Shown: positions 17,800-26,531, numbered from the stretch's first letter. The stretch is DNA of 56,287 bases from Olsenella uli (GCF_016900775.1 NZ_JACJKN010000017.1:1-56287), one strand, 5' to 3'. A program made the numbers and translations. Notes: generated by a model from the sequence alone, not told the origin.

Positions 17800-19440
17800 C
17801 CTGCCGGGCGTGGCGCGCTCGGAGAGCATCTCGCGGGCGAGGTCTCGGCTCGCGGCGCCGGTGTCGCCCGAGAGCATGCGCGCCACCTCGGCCACGCGCT
17901 CCTCGCCGGAGATCTCCGTGAGCGAGGTCTCGGGCACGCCGGACTCCCCCTCCGACTTGCGCACGAGGTAGTGCCGCTCGGCCGCCACCGCCACCTGAGC
18001 GAGGTGCGTGACCACGATGACCTGGTGCGTGGCCGCGAGGCGCGCCAGCACGCTCGCGAGCGCCACCGCCGTGGCGCCGCCCACGCCGGCGTCCACCTCG
18101 TCGAAGACGAGCGTCTCGCAGTCGTCCGCCTCGCCGAGGACCACCTTGCACGCGAGCATCACGCGGCTGACCTCGCCGCCCGAGGCGATCTTGCGCAGCG
18201 GCCGCGCCGTGAGCCCGGCGCCCGGGCGATAGAGGAACTCCACGCGCGAGGCCCCCGCGCGCGTCCACTCCGCGCGCGGCAGGCGCTCCTGGGACACCAC
18301 GAGCTCGGCCGAGCCCATCTCGAGAAACGCCATCTGGGCCGAGACCGCCTCGGCCAGGCGCGGGGCCGCCTCGGCGCGCACGGCGTCGAGCGCGTCGGCC
18401 GCCTCGGCGAGCGCCGCCTCGCGGCGGGCGAGCTCGTCGGCCGCGCGACGCTCGAGCTCGCCCCCGTCGCTTGCGGCCTCCACGACCTCGCGCGCCTCCT
18501 CGCGGCGGCGCAGCACGTCGGCCATGCTCGGGCCAAAGGCGCGCCTGAGCCCCTCGAGCTTGGCGAGCCGATCCTGCAGCCGCTCGAGCTCCTCGGGGTC
18601 GAAGTCCACCTCATCGGCGTAGTCGCGCAGCTCGGAGGCAACGTCCTCCACGTCGATGAGCGCGCTCTCGAGCGCCTTGGCCCAGGTGCCGAGCGCGCCG
18701 TCGTAGCGCGCCGCGTCCCCGAGGGCCCGCACGGCGTCGCCGAGCGCGTCGCAGGCGCCGCCGTCGCCGGAGAGCAGCTCGCGCGCGCCGGAGGCGGCCG
18801 CCATGAGGGCCTCGCCGTGCTCGACGCGCGGGAGCTGGGCCTCGATCTCCTCGAGCTCCCCCTCGCGCGGGTCGACCTCGTCGATCCTCCTCAGGACGAA
18901 GGTGGCCTCGTCGAGGCGCTCCCCCGTCGCCCGGCCCATCTCCCGCACGCGCTCGAGCTCGGCGGCCGCCGCCTCGGCCGCCGCGAGCGCCGCGCGGTAG
19001 GCCGCGAGGGCCTCGGTCGCCGGCGCGCCGGCCCACGAGTCGAGCATGCCCACGTGCGTCTGCACGGAGAGCAGGCGCTGGTGCTCGTGCTGCCCGCAGA
19101 GGTCCACCGTCGCGCCCACGCGCGCCGCGAGCTCGCGCACGCTCGCCATGTGGCCGTCCAGCTCCACGCGGCCGCGGCCGTCGGCGGACACGCGCCGGCG
19201 CACCACGGTGCCGTCCTCGTCGTCGCCGGGGAGGAAGAGCCTGCCCTCCACCTCGAGCGCCGGCGCGCCCTCGCGGACCATGCCGGCGTCGGCGCGCTCC
19301 CCCACGAGGAGCTTGATCGAGGAGAGCAGCGCCGTCTTGCCCGCGCCCGTCTCGCCGGTGAGGACGGTGAGGCCATGCGCCGGCTCTATGGAGGCGTCGC
19401 GGATGAGCGCAACGTTGCGCACGTGAAGCTCGTCGATCAT
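17797..19440 (-). CDS. recN: DNA repair protein RecN
   Basis: RecN is an SMC-like ATPase acting at DNA double-strand breaks. The 547-residue protein has Walker A GETGAGKT at 29-36, the CGQHEHQRLL segment, two Ala/Glu-rich coiled-coil stretches, and a C-terminal head with KIASGGEVSRVMLACK (ABC signature) and TLVFDEVDAGVGG (Walker B). The ATG at 19440 has only a weak upstream ribosome site (GGACGGACAG). It follows nadK after about 50 bases and is probably the last gene of the asp23-nusB-xseB-tlyA-nadK-recN series. Its stop codon lies in a 28-bp hairpin. Confidence 0.96.
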   Translation of the reverse strand: MIDELHVRNVALIRDASIEPAHGLTVLTGETGAGKTALLSSIKLLVGERADAGMVREGAPALEVEGRLFLPGDDEDGTVVRRRVSADGRGRVELDGHMASVRELAARVGATVDLCGQHEHQRLLSVQTHVGMLDSWAGAPATEALAAYRAALAAAEAAAAELERVREMGRATGERLDEATFVLRRIDEVDPREGELEEIEAQLPRVEHGEALMAAASGARELLSGDGGACDALGDAVRALGDAARYDGALGTWAKALESALIDVEDVASELRDYADEVDFDPEELERLQDRLAKLEGLRRAFGPSMADVLRRREEAREVVEAASDGGELERRAADELARREAALAEAADALDAVRAEAAPRLAEAVSAQMAFLEMGSAELVVSQERLPRAEWTRAGASRVEFLYRPGAGLTARPLRKIASGGEVSRVMLACKVVLGEADDCETLVFDEVDAGVGGATAVALASVLARLAATHQVIVVTHLAQVAVAAERHYLVRKSEGESGVPETSLTEISGEERVAEVARMLSGDTGAASRDLAREMLSERATPGR

Positions 19441-19492
19441 CTGTCCGTCCGCCCGCCTCTCTCGCCGCGCGCCGGGCCGCGCCCGCGCGGCG

Positions 19493-20350
19493 TCACTTTC
19501 CCACCTGGCCGTAGAACACGCGCGAGACCGAGTCGTAGAAGCTCTGCGTGCTGCGGTCGAGCAGGATGACGTCCCCCCTGCCCCGGCGGACCGTGGCGCG
19601 CACGCCCCGGCTGTGCTTCTCGCGCGGGACGGGCTGCCCGTCCACGAAGAAGTGGCGCATGGCCGGGCGCTCGGGGCTCATCTCTATCTCCACCACGTCC
19701 GAGGGCGCGGTGAGGAAGGCCCGCGCCATGATGGTGTGTGGCGCGATGGGCACGCACACCATGCCCGTGAACTCGGGCGTGACGATGGGCCCGCCGGAGG
19801 CGAGCGCGTAGCCGGTGGAGCCCGTGGCCGTGGAGACCACGAAGCCGTCCCCGCGCAGGCGGTCGATGTGCTTGCCGGAGACGGAGACGTCGAACTCGAT
19901 CATGTTGCCCGCGCCGCCCCGCGCGACGGCGAGGTCGTTCAGGGCGAAGCTGTGCCGCGCGTACGTGCTCCCGTCCGGGCGCTCGTAGGCGCACTCGACG
20001 TCGAGCGTCGCGCGGCGCGAGACGTGAAGCTCGCCCGCGAGCGCGTCCTCGACGGTCGCGACGAGGTCCTCGGGGCCGGCGGCGGTGAGAAAGCCGAGGT
20101 GGCCGAAGGAGACGCCCACGATGGGCACGCCCGCGTAGCCGACGATGTGCGCGGCGCGCAGCAGGGTGCCGTCACCGCCGAGCGAGACCACGAGGTTGCA
20201 GCCCTCGGCCGTGTCCTCGGCGTCGGGAAAGAGTCGCTGGTCGTGCGCCCAGAGCACGTCCACGCCCTGGTCGAGCAGCCAGCGCTCGAGGGAGCGGGCG
20301 CCCTCGAGGGCGTCCGCGCGAGAGAAGTTGGGAACGATGAGGACCTTCAC
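19493..20350 (-). CDS. nadK: NAD kinase
   Basis: NadK phosphorylates NAD to NADP. The 285-residue protein has the GGDGT signature at 58-62 (SLGGDGTLL), a GHLGFLTA segment, the ALNDLAVARGG region and the ATGSTGYALASGGP motif that binds NAD. The GTG start lies behind AGGAGG. The nadK-recN pairing seen here is common in Gram-positive bacteria. Length is normal. Confidence 0.96.
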   Translation of the reverse strand: MKVLIVPNFSRADALEGARSLERWLLDQGVDVLWAHDQRLFPDAEDTAEGCNLVVSLGGDGTLLRAAHIVGYAGVPIVGVSFGHLGFLTAAGPEDLVATVEDALAGELHVSRRATLDVECAYERPDGSTYARHSFALNDLAVARGGAGNMIEFDVSVSGKHIDRLRGDGFVVSTATGSTGYALASGGPIVTPEFTGMVCVPIAPHTIMARAFLTAPSDVVEIEMSPERPAMRHFFVDGQPVPREKHSRGVRATVRRGRGDVILLDRSTQSFYDSVSRVFYGQVGK

Positions 20351-20471
20351 GCGCCTGTCTCCTCCTTCATGGTCAACGTCTCAGAGTGTAGCATCCCGCG
20401 CGGCGGCAATCGGCCCCGCGTGCCCCGGGAGGCACCGGCCGGCCCGGGACGGGACGGCCGCGGGACGCCCT

Positions 20472-20692
20472 GCGCAAAAGTCTCGCTCGTGCGAAAGAAA
20501 CCCCGGCCCGTGCGCAGATTCCTCCTTGGTGCGTAGCCTTTTCCAGTCTGGCTGCCGAGCAGATTATTCTAAAATATAATTAGTAAATCTAATGCATTTA
20601 CTCATACTGATAGGGTGCCTCGAAACGCGACGCACCAAGGCGATGATTGCGCGCGGGGGCGGGGCTGCGGCGCACGAAGGCGAAACGTGCGC
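20472..20692. repeat. Four-copy 22-bp motif in mirrored 40-bp registers
   Basis: Motif CGCACSAAGGCGA-N4-TGCGC occurs at 20631-20652 and 20671-20692 on the plus strand, 40 bases apart. Degenerate copies lie at 20472-20493 and 20512-20533 on the minus strand, again 40 apart. The two pairs form a roughly 65-base imperfect inverted repeat around an AT-rich core (about 20560-20620). The 373-base gap (20351-20723) between tlyA and nadK shows no gene. A MITE-like element or operator array is possible. Confidence 0.8.
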
Positions 20693-20723
20693 CGGACAGC
20701 GCGCCGGGGCCCCTCGGCGCCCC

Positions 20724-21455
20724 CTAGGGGAGCGTCCCGCAGAGGAGGTACTCGACGTTGCCCTTGTGGCCGGTGATGGGGCTCTCGCACGACCCGCGCA
20801 CCGCGAGGCCCGCGGCCTCGAACGCCGCGCGCACCCGCTCGAGCGCGGCGACGCGGACGGCCGCGTCGCGCACCACGCCACCCTCCCCCACGTCCTCGCG
20901 CGGGGCCTCGAACTGCGGCTTCACCAGCGTGAGGAAGGTCCCTCCCGGGCGCAGGAGCTCGAGCACGGCGGGCAGCACGGCCAGGACCGAGGTGAACGAG
21001 ACGTCGCAGACGGCGAGGTCGACCACGCCCGCGCCCACGATGCCCGGAAGGTCCACGACGTTGGTCCGCTCGAGCAGGCGGACCCGCGGGTCCTGCCGGA
21101 GGTCCCACGAGAACTGGGCATAGCCCACGTCGACGGAGATGACCGAGGCTGCACCGCGCTTGAGCAGGCAGTCCGTGAAGCCGCCCGTGGAGCAGCCCAC
21201 GTCCAGGCAGGCAAGGCCCACCGGGTCCACGCCAAAGGCCTCGAGCCCGCGCTCGAGCTTGAGGCCGCCGCGGCTCACGTAGCGGGAGCGGCCGCGCACG
21301 TGCAGGGGAATGCCGGGCCGGACGCGCTCGCCGGCCGACGTCATGCGCCGGTCGCTCGTCGAGACCTCGCCCGCCATCACGGCGCGCAGGGCCTCGTCGG
21401 TCGTGGAGAAGAACCCCTGCGCGACGAGCTCCTCGTCGAGGCGTCGGCGGGGCAC
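20724..21455 (-). CDS. tlyA: TlyA-type rRNA 2'-O-methyltransferase
   Basis: TlyA-family enzymes use SAM to methylate ribose 2'-OH in rRNA; in mycobacteria this affects capreomycin sensitivity. The 243-residue protein has an N-terminal S4 RNA-binding domain (RRRLDEELVAQGFF...) and an FtsJ/RrmJ-like domain with SAM motif LDVGCSTGGFTDCLL, the YAQFSWDLRQDPRV stretch and VKPQFEAPR, all typical of TlyA. The GTG start at 21455 lies one base after the xseB stop, behind GGGGAG. The hemolysin annotation once given to this family is not supported by these motifs. Confidence 0.93.
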   Translation of the reverse strand: MPRRRLDEELVAQGFFSTTDEALRAVMAGEVSTSDRRMTSAGERVRPGIPLHVRGRSRYVSRGGLKLERGLEAFGVDPVGLACLDVGCSTGGFTDCLLKRGAASVISVDVGYAQFSWDLRQDPRVRLLERTNVVDLPGIVGAGVVDLAVCDVSFTSVLAVLPAVLELLRPGGTFLTLVKPQFEAPREDVGEGGVVRDAAVRVAALERVRAAFEAAGLAVRGSCESPITGHKGNVEYLLCGTLP

Positions 21456-21456
21456 G

Positions 21457-21747
21457 CTACTCCCCGTCGGGGGCGGTCGGCTCGGCGCCATCGCCCCTCT
21501 CGGCGGCGGGTGGGACGTCGGAGCCGGCGGAGCGGTGCTCCTCCACGAGGCGCGCCTCCTCCTCGGGCGAGAAGTCCGTGGCGTCGACGAGGCTCACGGC
21601 CTTGGAGCCGAGCGCGATGGCCTCGTCGAAGAGATCGAGCGAGCGCTCGAGGGAGACGTCCTTGTCGCGCACCTGCGCGACGATGTCGTCCAGGCGCTCG
21701 GTGATGTCGCCGAACGTCTGGTAGCGCGAGACGTCCACACGCGCCAT
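21457..21747 (-). CDS. xseB: Exodeoxyribonuclease VII small subunit
   Basis: This 96-residue protein has a two-helix region (FGDITERLDDIVAQVRD, then SLERSLDLFDEAIALGSKAVSLVD) that matches the XseB small-subunit fold, followed by an acidic Pro/Ala-rich tail. XseB forms a long complex with XseA, the catalytic subunit of single-strand exonuclease VII. No xseA is in this window, although the two are often adjacent. ATG 21747 shares one base with the nusB stop (TAATG), suggesting coupled translation. Confidence 0.85.
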   Translation of the reverse strand: MARVDVSRYQTFGDITERLDDIVAQVRDKDVSLERSLDLFDEAIALGSKAVSLVDATDFSPEEEARLVEEHRSAGSDVPPAAERGDGAEPTAPDGE

Positions 21748-22334
21748 TACGCGTCCCCCGCGGGGGCGTCGGCCCCGTCGGCATCGGCGGCGGGCTGGCC
21801 GGCATCGTCGGGAGCCGCGGCCGCGTCGCCCTCGGCCTCGTCCGCGTCCGCCTCCACGGCGGCGCGGGCCTCCTCCTCGCGGCGCGAGACCTCGGCGCGG
21901 GCCGCCGCGACGACGTCCACCCCGGCCTCGAGGTCGTCGGCCACGCGGCCGAGAAGTCCGTTCACGAAGCGCGAGGACTCGTCGGTGCCGTATGCCTTGG
22001 CCAGCTCCACGCACTCGTCGATCGTGATGGCCACGTCGACCTCGTCGACGTAGAGCATCTCGTAGATCGCGAGGCGCAGGAGGTTTCTGTCCACGCCGTT
22101 CATGCGCGTGATCGACCAGCTCGTGGAGCGGGTCGAGATGACGGCGTCGATCTCGGGGCGCGCCTCGTCGGCGCCGAGGGCGAGCCGACGGGCGTAGTCG
22201 TCGAGCGGGCCCTCGGAGAGGGCGTAGTCGCCGTCGAGGACCGAGAGGACCGCGCGTGAGTTGGCCTCCGCCTGGAACAGCAGCTGGAGGGCCTGGCTGC
22301 GGGCGAGAGTGCGCCCGCCGAAGTGAGTGCTCAA
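21747..22334 (-). CDS. nusB: Transcription antitermination factor NusB
   Basis: NusB binds boxA RNA with NusE (S10) during rRNA antitermination. The 195-residue protein has the all-helical NusB core: RTLARSQALQLLFQAE, then WSITRMNGVDRNLLRLAIYEMLYVDEVDVAITIDECVELAKAYGTDESSRFVNGLLGRV in pieces. A roughly 55-residue acidic Ala-rich tail extends beyond the usual length. The start is TTG 22334, five bases after AAGGAG, just past the Asp23 stop; no in-frame ATG gives the conserved N-terminus. Confidence 0.94.
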   Translation of the reverse strand: MSTHFGGRTLARSQALQLLFQAEANSRAVLSVLDGDYALSEGPLDDYARRLALGADEARPEIDAVISTRSTSWSITRMNGVDRNLLRLAIYEMLYVDEVDVAITIDECVELAKAYGTDESSRFVNGLLGRVADDLEAGVDVVAAARAEVSRREEEARAAVEADADEAEGDAAAAPDDAGQPAADADGADAPAGDA

Positions 22335-22335
22335 G

Positions 22336-22698
22336 TTACTCCTTGGGGAAGACGAGGCTGTCAATGCACACGTCGACGGCGGAGACGCCGACGCCGATCT
22401 GCTCCGTGACCGCATCGGCGACCGCCTGGCGGACGTCTGCGGCGAGCTTGGTGAAGGGGTAGCCGTAGAACACGGCGAGGTGCACGGTGAGGTGCAGCTC
22501 GTCGCCCTCGACCGCCGACTCGACCGCCTTCTCGGGGGCGACGCTCCTGCTCGTGAAGACCGAGATGAGGCTCGAGGCGATGTCGTTGCCGCCCACGGAG
22601 GCGACGCCCTCGACGCGGCGGGCGGCGATGGAGACGATGGTGGAGACGACATCCTTGGAGATGCCGATGCCAGAGACGTGAAGCTCGCTTTCGGCCAT
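22336..22698 (-). CDS. Asp23/Gls24 family envelope stress protein
   Basis: This 120-residue protein belongs to the Asp23/Gls24 (YqhY-like) family, with the typical ISKDVVSTIVSIAARRVEGVASVGG opening (given here in part) and LHLTVHLAVFYGYPFTKLAADVRQAVADA. Family members sit at the membrane or help regulate lipid synthesis. The position directly before nusB is the classic yqhY-nusB arrangement of Gram-positive bacteria. The ATG lies behind AGGGGGT. A TATACT -10-like hexamer is at 22740-22735 on this strand, with no clear -35. Confidence 0.88.
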   Translation of the reverse strand: MAESELHVSGIGISKDVVSTIVSIAARRVEGVASVGGNDIASSLISVFTSRSVAPEKAVESAVEGDELHLTVHLAVFYGYPFTKLAADVRQAVADAVTEQIGVGVSAVDVCIDSLVFPKE

Positions 22699-22741
22699 TG
22701 AGGACCCCCTTGTCGAACGGTTGCGTCCCACACAGTATACC

Positions 22742-22848
22742 CTCTGGCCGCGGCGGCGCGTGCCGCGACCGCGCGGGCGCGGCCAGAGTGACAGGTTTTG
22801 GACAAATGAGCCGTCACACATGGGTGGGAGACGAGTTTTGGACAAATG
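22742..22848. repeat. Hairpin and 40-bp-spaced TTTTGGACAAATG repeats
   Basis: CTCTGGCCGCG (22742-22752) and CGCGGCCAGAG (22778-22788) form an 11-bp stem. Just downstream TTTTGGACAAATG occurs at 22796-22808 and 22836-22848, exactly 40 bases apart. The region lies between the divergent Asp23 gene and the membrane-protein gene at 22986, so the repeats may be operators for either. Confidence 0.65.
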
Positions 22849-22961
22849 GGGCCCTCCCAGGCGGCCCGTTCGTTCGAAACGCGTCACTCAGGTCCGGCGC
22901 CGCCCGGAGCGGCCAACGCCGACGCGTCCCGGGCGCCCCGGAAGTGCGATACTGAGGAACA

Positions 22962-22973
22962 GGCGAGAAGAAC
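22962..22973 (-). repeat. Intergenic 12-mer GTTCTTCTCGCC
   Basis: This is an exact minus-strand copy of the dispersed motif, located 12 bases before the start codon at 22986. Confidence 0.8.
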
Positions 22974-22985
22974 GGGGGGCTTGCC

Positions 22986-23456
22986 ATGCGGTTGGAGCAG
23001 TCAAGGTCGTTCTGGGCGGCGTTCGCCCTCCTCTGCGGGGCGGGCCTGCTCGGCGTGGCAAATCCGTGCGTCGGCGTCTTCGCCCTCATCTACCTGGTCA
23101 TCGCGCTCGTTGCCTGCGCGATCTACCTCGCCCTGCGCTCGGGCGTCCGCAGGGTCTCGGGCGCCGCGGACGCCTCGTCGCGCGACGAGGCGGGCCGGAC
23201 GGTCGACGTCATGAGCCGCGCCGGCCTCGGCTTCTGCTCGATCTTCGCGGTCTTTGCCGCCGTCGGCACCTGCGTGCTCACGATGCTCGGGCTGGACCCC
23301 GAGAACGGCGGGCGGGCGCTCCTCCCCGTGCAGCTTGCCCCCTTCGACGCGGCCCTCGACCTCTGGGCGCTCTCCGCCGTCATGGCGGTCGCCGCCGCGG
23401 TGCTGCTCGTGTCGGCCGGCGCGGACGTTCGCCGCTGGCTTAGGCGCGTGCGGTAG
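22986..23456 (+). CDS. Small four-helix membrane protein, unknown function
   Basis: This 156-residue protein has about four hydrophobic segments (roughly 9-24, 29-50, 80-100 and 128-145) separated by a short polar loop rich in Arg, Ser and Asp. No family signature was recognised. It is one of only two plus-strand genes seen in the window. The ATG at 22986 follows a G-run (GGGGGG) eight bases upstream. The composition of the helices and start context make it look like a real gene. Function unknown. Confidence 0.65.
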   Translation: MRLEQSRSFWAAFALLCGAGLLGVANPCVGVFALIYLVIALVACAIYLALRSGVRRVSGAADASSRDEAGRTVDVMSRAGLGFCSIFAVFAAVGTCVLTMLGLDPENGGRALLPVQLAPFDAALDLWALSAVMAVAAAVLLVSAGADVRRWLRRVR

Positions 23457-23535
23457 CCGCAACCTCTGGGCCGACCCCCCGCGCCGCCCTGGCACCAGCC
23501 CATAGCGGGCATCTGCGCGCGACGCGAGATGGGGC

Positions 23536-23913
23536 CTACTCCCCGTCCACGCGACGGCGCAGCTGCTTCACCTGGCCGCGAGCGCGCTTGGCCTCCAGGC
23601 GGCGCCGCTTCTGCGCGGCGGAGACGCACGTCTTCTTGCGCGGGCGCGGCGGGCGGGCGCGGCGGCGGCATATCTCGAGGATCTTCTCGACGCAGCGGCG
23701 GCGGTTCTGGAGCTGGCTGCGCTCCTCGCGCGACACCACGACGATCCCGGTGGGCAGGTGGCGCATCCGCACGGCGGAGTCGGCGGTGTTGACGCCCTGC
23801 CCGCCCGGGCCCGAGGCATGAAAGGCCTGGACCTCGCAGTCGCGCGCGATCTCGTCGGCCGTCTGCCGCGCGAAGGCGGCGTAGTCGCGGTATGTGAGCC
23901 CGTTCGTCTCCAT
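23536..23913 (-). CDS. RF-1 domain protein, ArfB-like GGQ peptidyl-tRNA hydrolase
   Basis: This 125-residue protein contains [19 protein letters not shown], the universal GGQ motif that triggers peptidyl-tRNA hydrolysis, followed by a very basic C-terminal tail ([10 protein letters not shown]...[21 protein letters not shown]). It lacks the codon-recognition domain of RF1/RF2, which is the layout of ArfB/ICT1-type rescue factors that use a basic tail to sense an empty mRNA channel. The chosen ATG 23913 has a poor ribosome site. An ArfB-like rescue role is inferred; a release-factor paralogue of unknown role is the alternative. Confidence 0.82.
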   Translation of the reverse strand: METNGLTYRDYAAFARQTADEIARDCEVQAFHASGPGGQGVNTADSAVRMRHLPTGIVVVSREERSQLQNRRRCVEKILEICRRRARPPRPRKKTCVSAAQKRRRLEAKRARGQVKQLRRRVDGE

Positions 23914-24006
23914 GCGAGCATGGTAGCAGAGCCCGAGGGCACCACAGGACGCACAGCCGCATGCCGTATCATGATGGCCGTGTAAGCCTCGTGTTACGAA
24001 AGGGTC

Positions 24007-26124
24007 ATGATGCCCCTCGCCCTCATCCCGCTCGTCGCCCTCTGCGCCCTCACGGCCGGGTCGGTGCTCTTCGTCCGCCGCTCCCTCGCGAGGGGCGGCC
24101 TCCCCCGCCCGAGCGCCTTTTTCTGGCTCGCCGCGCCCGCGCTCATGCTCATCGCCGCCATCGTCTGGTGCGGGAGCGGCCTCTACCTGGGCGGCGCGCC
24201 AGAGCTTCTCACCCTCTGCGCGGCGGCGCTCGTCGCCGGGGCGGCCGCGCTCCTGCGCGACCCGCTCCTCGCCGCGCTCGACGCCCGCGCCGCCGCGGCC
24301 GGCCTCCCCCGCCGGGTGCCGCGCGCCGCGCTCGCCGCCCTGGCGATAGCGGCCGGCGTGACGCTCGGGTTTCTTGCCATGGAGCTCCCCTACGCCGAGG
24401 GCGGGATCGCCGTGGAGCCGAGGTTCGCCCTCATCGAGGCGCTCCTCGTCCTGGGCGCGCTCACGTTCCTGTACTTCCTCTTCCAGAGGCGCGGCTCGGG
24501 CATCGCGCTCGGCGTGGGGACGTGCGCGTTCATCGGCCTCACGCAGTTCTTCGTCGCCAGCTTCAAGGCGTCCGCGATCCTGCCCAACGACCTCTTCGTG
24601 CTGGGGACCGCCGCGGCCGTGAGCGGCAACTACGTCTATGCCGTCGACGGCGAGGTCCTTCTCGGCCTCTCGTGCCTGCTCGCCTCGCTCGCGCCCTGCG
24701 CGCTCGTGCTCCCCGTCCCGGCCGAGGGCCGCGCCGGCCGCGCGCGCTCCGCCGCCGCCAACCTCGCCGCCGCGTGCCTCGCCTTCGTCGCGCTCTGGGC
24801 GGGCGTCGCAGTCCCGAGCTACTTCGACGACCTCGGGGTGGGCATGGAGTACTGGTACACGCTCACCTACTACCGCAGGCAGGGCTTCCTCACGTCCTTC
24901 GTCGCCGTGGCGCAGGACCTGCCCGTCGAGGAGCCCGAGGGCTACTCCGCCTCCGCCGCGCGCGGCCTCGAGGCCTCCTACGCCGCGAGCTACGACGAGA
25001 CGCGCGGCGCCGCGGCCGGGCGAGCCGCCGCGACGGCGCAGTTCGATGAGGCCCGCCCCACCGTCATCTGCATCATGAACGAGACCTTCGCCGACCTCTC
25101 CTGCCTGGACGGGGCCAGCTGGGGCTACGAGGGGCTCGAATACCTGGGGCAGATCCCGGGGCGCATCCTCGCGGGCGACCTCTCGGTCTCCGTGATCGGC
25201 GGCGGGACCTGCAACTCCGAGTTCGAGTTCATCACGGGCATCCCGCTCGCCTACGTGGGCGACGGCAAGTACCCCTACTCGCTCTACGACCTCTCCGAGG
25301 CCCCGAGCCTCGCCCGGCAGCTCTCGGCGCTCGGCTACCGCGCCACGGCGATGCACCCCAACTACGCCACCAACTGGAACCGCGACCGCGTCTACGAGGC
25401 GCTCGGCTTCGACGAGTTCCTGACCATCGACGACTTCCCCGGGGCGGAGTGGTACCACAGCGGCGTGTCCGACGCCGAGACCTACGAGCGCATCCTACGC
25501 CTGCTCGACGAGGACGCGGGGCCGCAGCTCATCTTCGACGTGACCATGCAGAACCACTCGAGCTACGACCAGAACAACATCGGCGCGGTGGAGCAGTACC
25601 AGGTCGACGGCGTGAGCGCCTACGACAGCGCCCGCCTCTCCGAGTACCTGGGCTGCATCGCCGAGTCCGAGCGGGCGCTCGAGGGGCTCATCTCCGCGCT
25701 CGAGGGGCTCGAGCGCCCCGTGGTGGTGCTGTTCTTCGGCGACCACCAGCCCGCGCTCTCCTCCATCGTGAACGACGCGCTGTACCCGGACGAGTCCGAC
25801 GAGCTGGCCCACAACCTGAGAGTCCACGAGACCACGTACTTCGTCTGGGCCAACTACGACATCGCCGGCGCGGGAGAGCTTGACGAGGAGGCCACAAGCG
25901 TGTGCTACCTCGGGGCCCTGCTCGCCGAGAGGATCGGCGCGCCCCTCACGGACTACCAGAAGGCCCAGCTCGTCGCCTGGGAGGAGATGCCCGCGCTCAG
26001 CCTGCTTGGCGCGCGCGGCGCGGACGGCACGTGGACCCCGCTCGACGAGGCCGGCGCGCTCCCGGACGTCTATGACGACCTCGCGCAGATGAGCTACCTG
26101 GAGTTCGCGAGCAAGCTGGAGTAG
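24007..26124 (+). CDS. LTA synthase-like phosphoglycerol transferase/sulfatase
   Basis: This 705-residue membrane enzyme has about six hydrophobic helices in the first 300 residues and an extracellular alkaline-phosphatase-superfamily domain from about 350. Visible catalytic features are MNETFADLS (metal-binding Glu about 359), [11 protein letters not shown] with the probable nucleophile Thr about 401, [12 protein letters not shown], and FFGDHQPAL. These match LtaS/MdoB-type phosphoglycerol transferases that use phosphatidylglycerol to build or decorate cell-envelope polymers. It is the other plus-strand gene and is divergent from the ArfB-like gene. Start: ATG 24007, with a second ATG adjacent. 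The polymer made is not known. Confidence 0.88.
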   Translation: MMPLALIPLVALCALTAGSVLFVRRSLARGGLPRPSAFFWLAAPALMLIAAIVWCGSGLYLGGAPELLTLCAAALVAGAAALLRDPLLAALDARAAAAGLPRRVPRAALAALAIAAGVTLGFLAMELPYAEGGIAVEPRFALIEALLVLGALTFLYFLFQRRGSGIALGVGTCAFIGLTQFFVASFKASAILPNDLFVLGTAAAVSGNYVYAVDGEVLLGLSCLLASLAPCALVLPVPAEGRAGRARSAAANLAAACLAFVALWAGVAVPSYFDDLGVGMEYWYTLTYYRRQGFLTSFVAVAQDLPVEEPEGYSASAARGLEASYAASYDETRGAAAGRAAATAQFDEARPTVICIMNETFADLSCLDGASWGYEGLEYLGQIPGRILAGDLSVSVIGGGTCNSEFEFITGIPLAYVGDGKYPYSLYDLSEAPSLARQLSALGYRATAMHPNYATNWNRDRVYEALGFDEFLTIDDFPGAEWYHSGVSDAETYERILRLLDEDAGPQLIFDVTMQNHSSYDQNNIGAVEQYQVDGVSAYDSARLSEYLGCIAESERALEGLISALEGLERPVVVLFFGDHQPALSSIVNDALYPDESDELAHNLRVHETTYFVWANYDIAGAGELDEEATSVCYLGALLAERIGAPLTDYQKAQLVAWEEMPALSLLGARGADGTWTPLDEAGALPDVYDDLAQMSYLEFASKLE

Positions 26125-26140
26125 CGCCGGTGCGCCCGGC

Positions 26141-26333
26141 GTTGCGGAATCGGGGGTCGTGGCAGCCTCGCCGCCGGCAGCGTTGCGGAATCTGGGGTCG
26201 AGGCAGCATTCGTCCTGCCACGACCCCAGATTCCGCAACGGGACGAGAAGAACGCCCAGTTGAGTCCAAACCGCAGCTGCCACAACCCCCAACGCGACAA
26301 CGCCACGGACGCGGGAACTGCCACGACCCCCGG
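26141..26333. repeat. Cluster of GTTGCGGAATC-type palindromic repeats
   Basis: A 25-base unit beginning GTTGCGGAATCKGGGGTCG and ending GGCAG occurs directly at 26141-26165 and 26182-26206, and inverted at 26215-26239 with one mismatch, giving a strong hairpin with an eight-base loop. More degenerate inverted copies start near 26277 and 26318. The cluster lies between the LTA synthase-like gene and tRNA-Val, whose converging transcripts may end here. No gene seen in 26125-26380. Confidence 0.88.
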
Positions 26334-26380
26334 CCCTCTCTCTGGGTCCCTGCCGCGACGGACGCGGCAGATACGAGAAC

Positions 26381-26406
26381 AGCTCAGAGCCTATATGCTC
26401 TGAGCT
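26381..26406 (-). terminator. Hairpin 3' of tRNA-Val
   Basis: AGCTCAGAGC (26381-26390) and GCTCTGAGCT (26397-26406) form a perfect 10-bp stem with a six-base loop, ten bases beyond the tRNA CCA end. On the minus strand a short U-containing stretch (GTTCTCG) follows, weaker than the other terminators here. Confidence 0.7.
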
Positions 26407-26415
26407 GCGAAAGTT

Positions 26416-26490
26416 TGGTGGGCGTTACAAGATTTGAACTTGTGACCTCTTCCGTGTCAGGGAAGCGCTCTCCCCCTGAGCTAAACGCCC
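26416..26490 (-). tRNA. tRNA-Val(GAC)
   Basis: The 75-base cloverleaf includes an encoded CCA. The acceptor arms are GGGCGTT and AACGCCC, the D arm is GCTC/GAGC, the anticodon arm is CTTCC/GGAAG with loop CTGACAC (anticodon GAC), and the T arm is ACAAG/CTTGT with TTCAAAT. It reads GUC/GUU valine codons. Confidence 0.97.
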
Positions 26491-26531
26491 TTGTGTTGTT
26501 CCGCTGCGTTGGGGACCGCAGCGCGAGGGAT

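Noticed and set aside
20472-20692. CRISPR array
   Set aside because: There are only four 22-bp copies, in two opposing orientations, with imperfect identity. There is no leader and no cas gene.
20724-21455. Hemolysin
   Set aside because: TlyA homologues were once labelled hemolysins. The S4 plus FtsJ-like methyltransferase motifs here support an rRNA methyltransferase.
22721-23443. 240-codon plus-strand frame overlapping the unknown membrane protein gene
   Set aside because: Its product is an Arg/Gly/Pro-rich out-of-frame translation. The alternative frame at 22986 gives coherent membrane helices and a sensible start.
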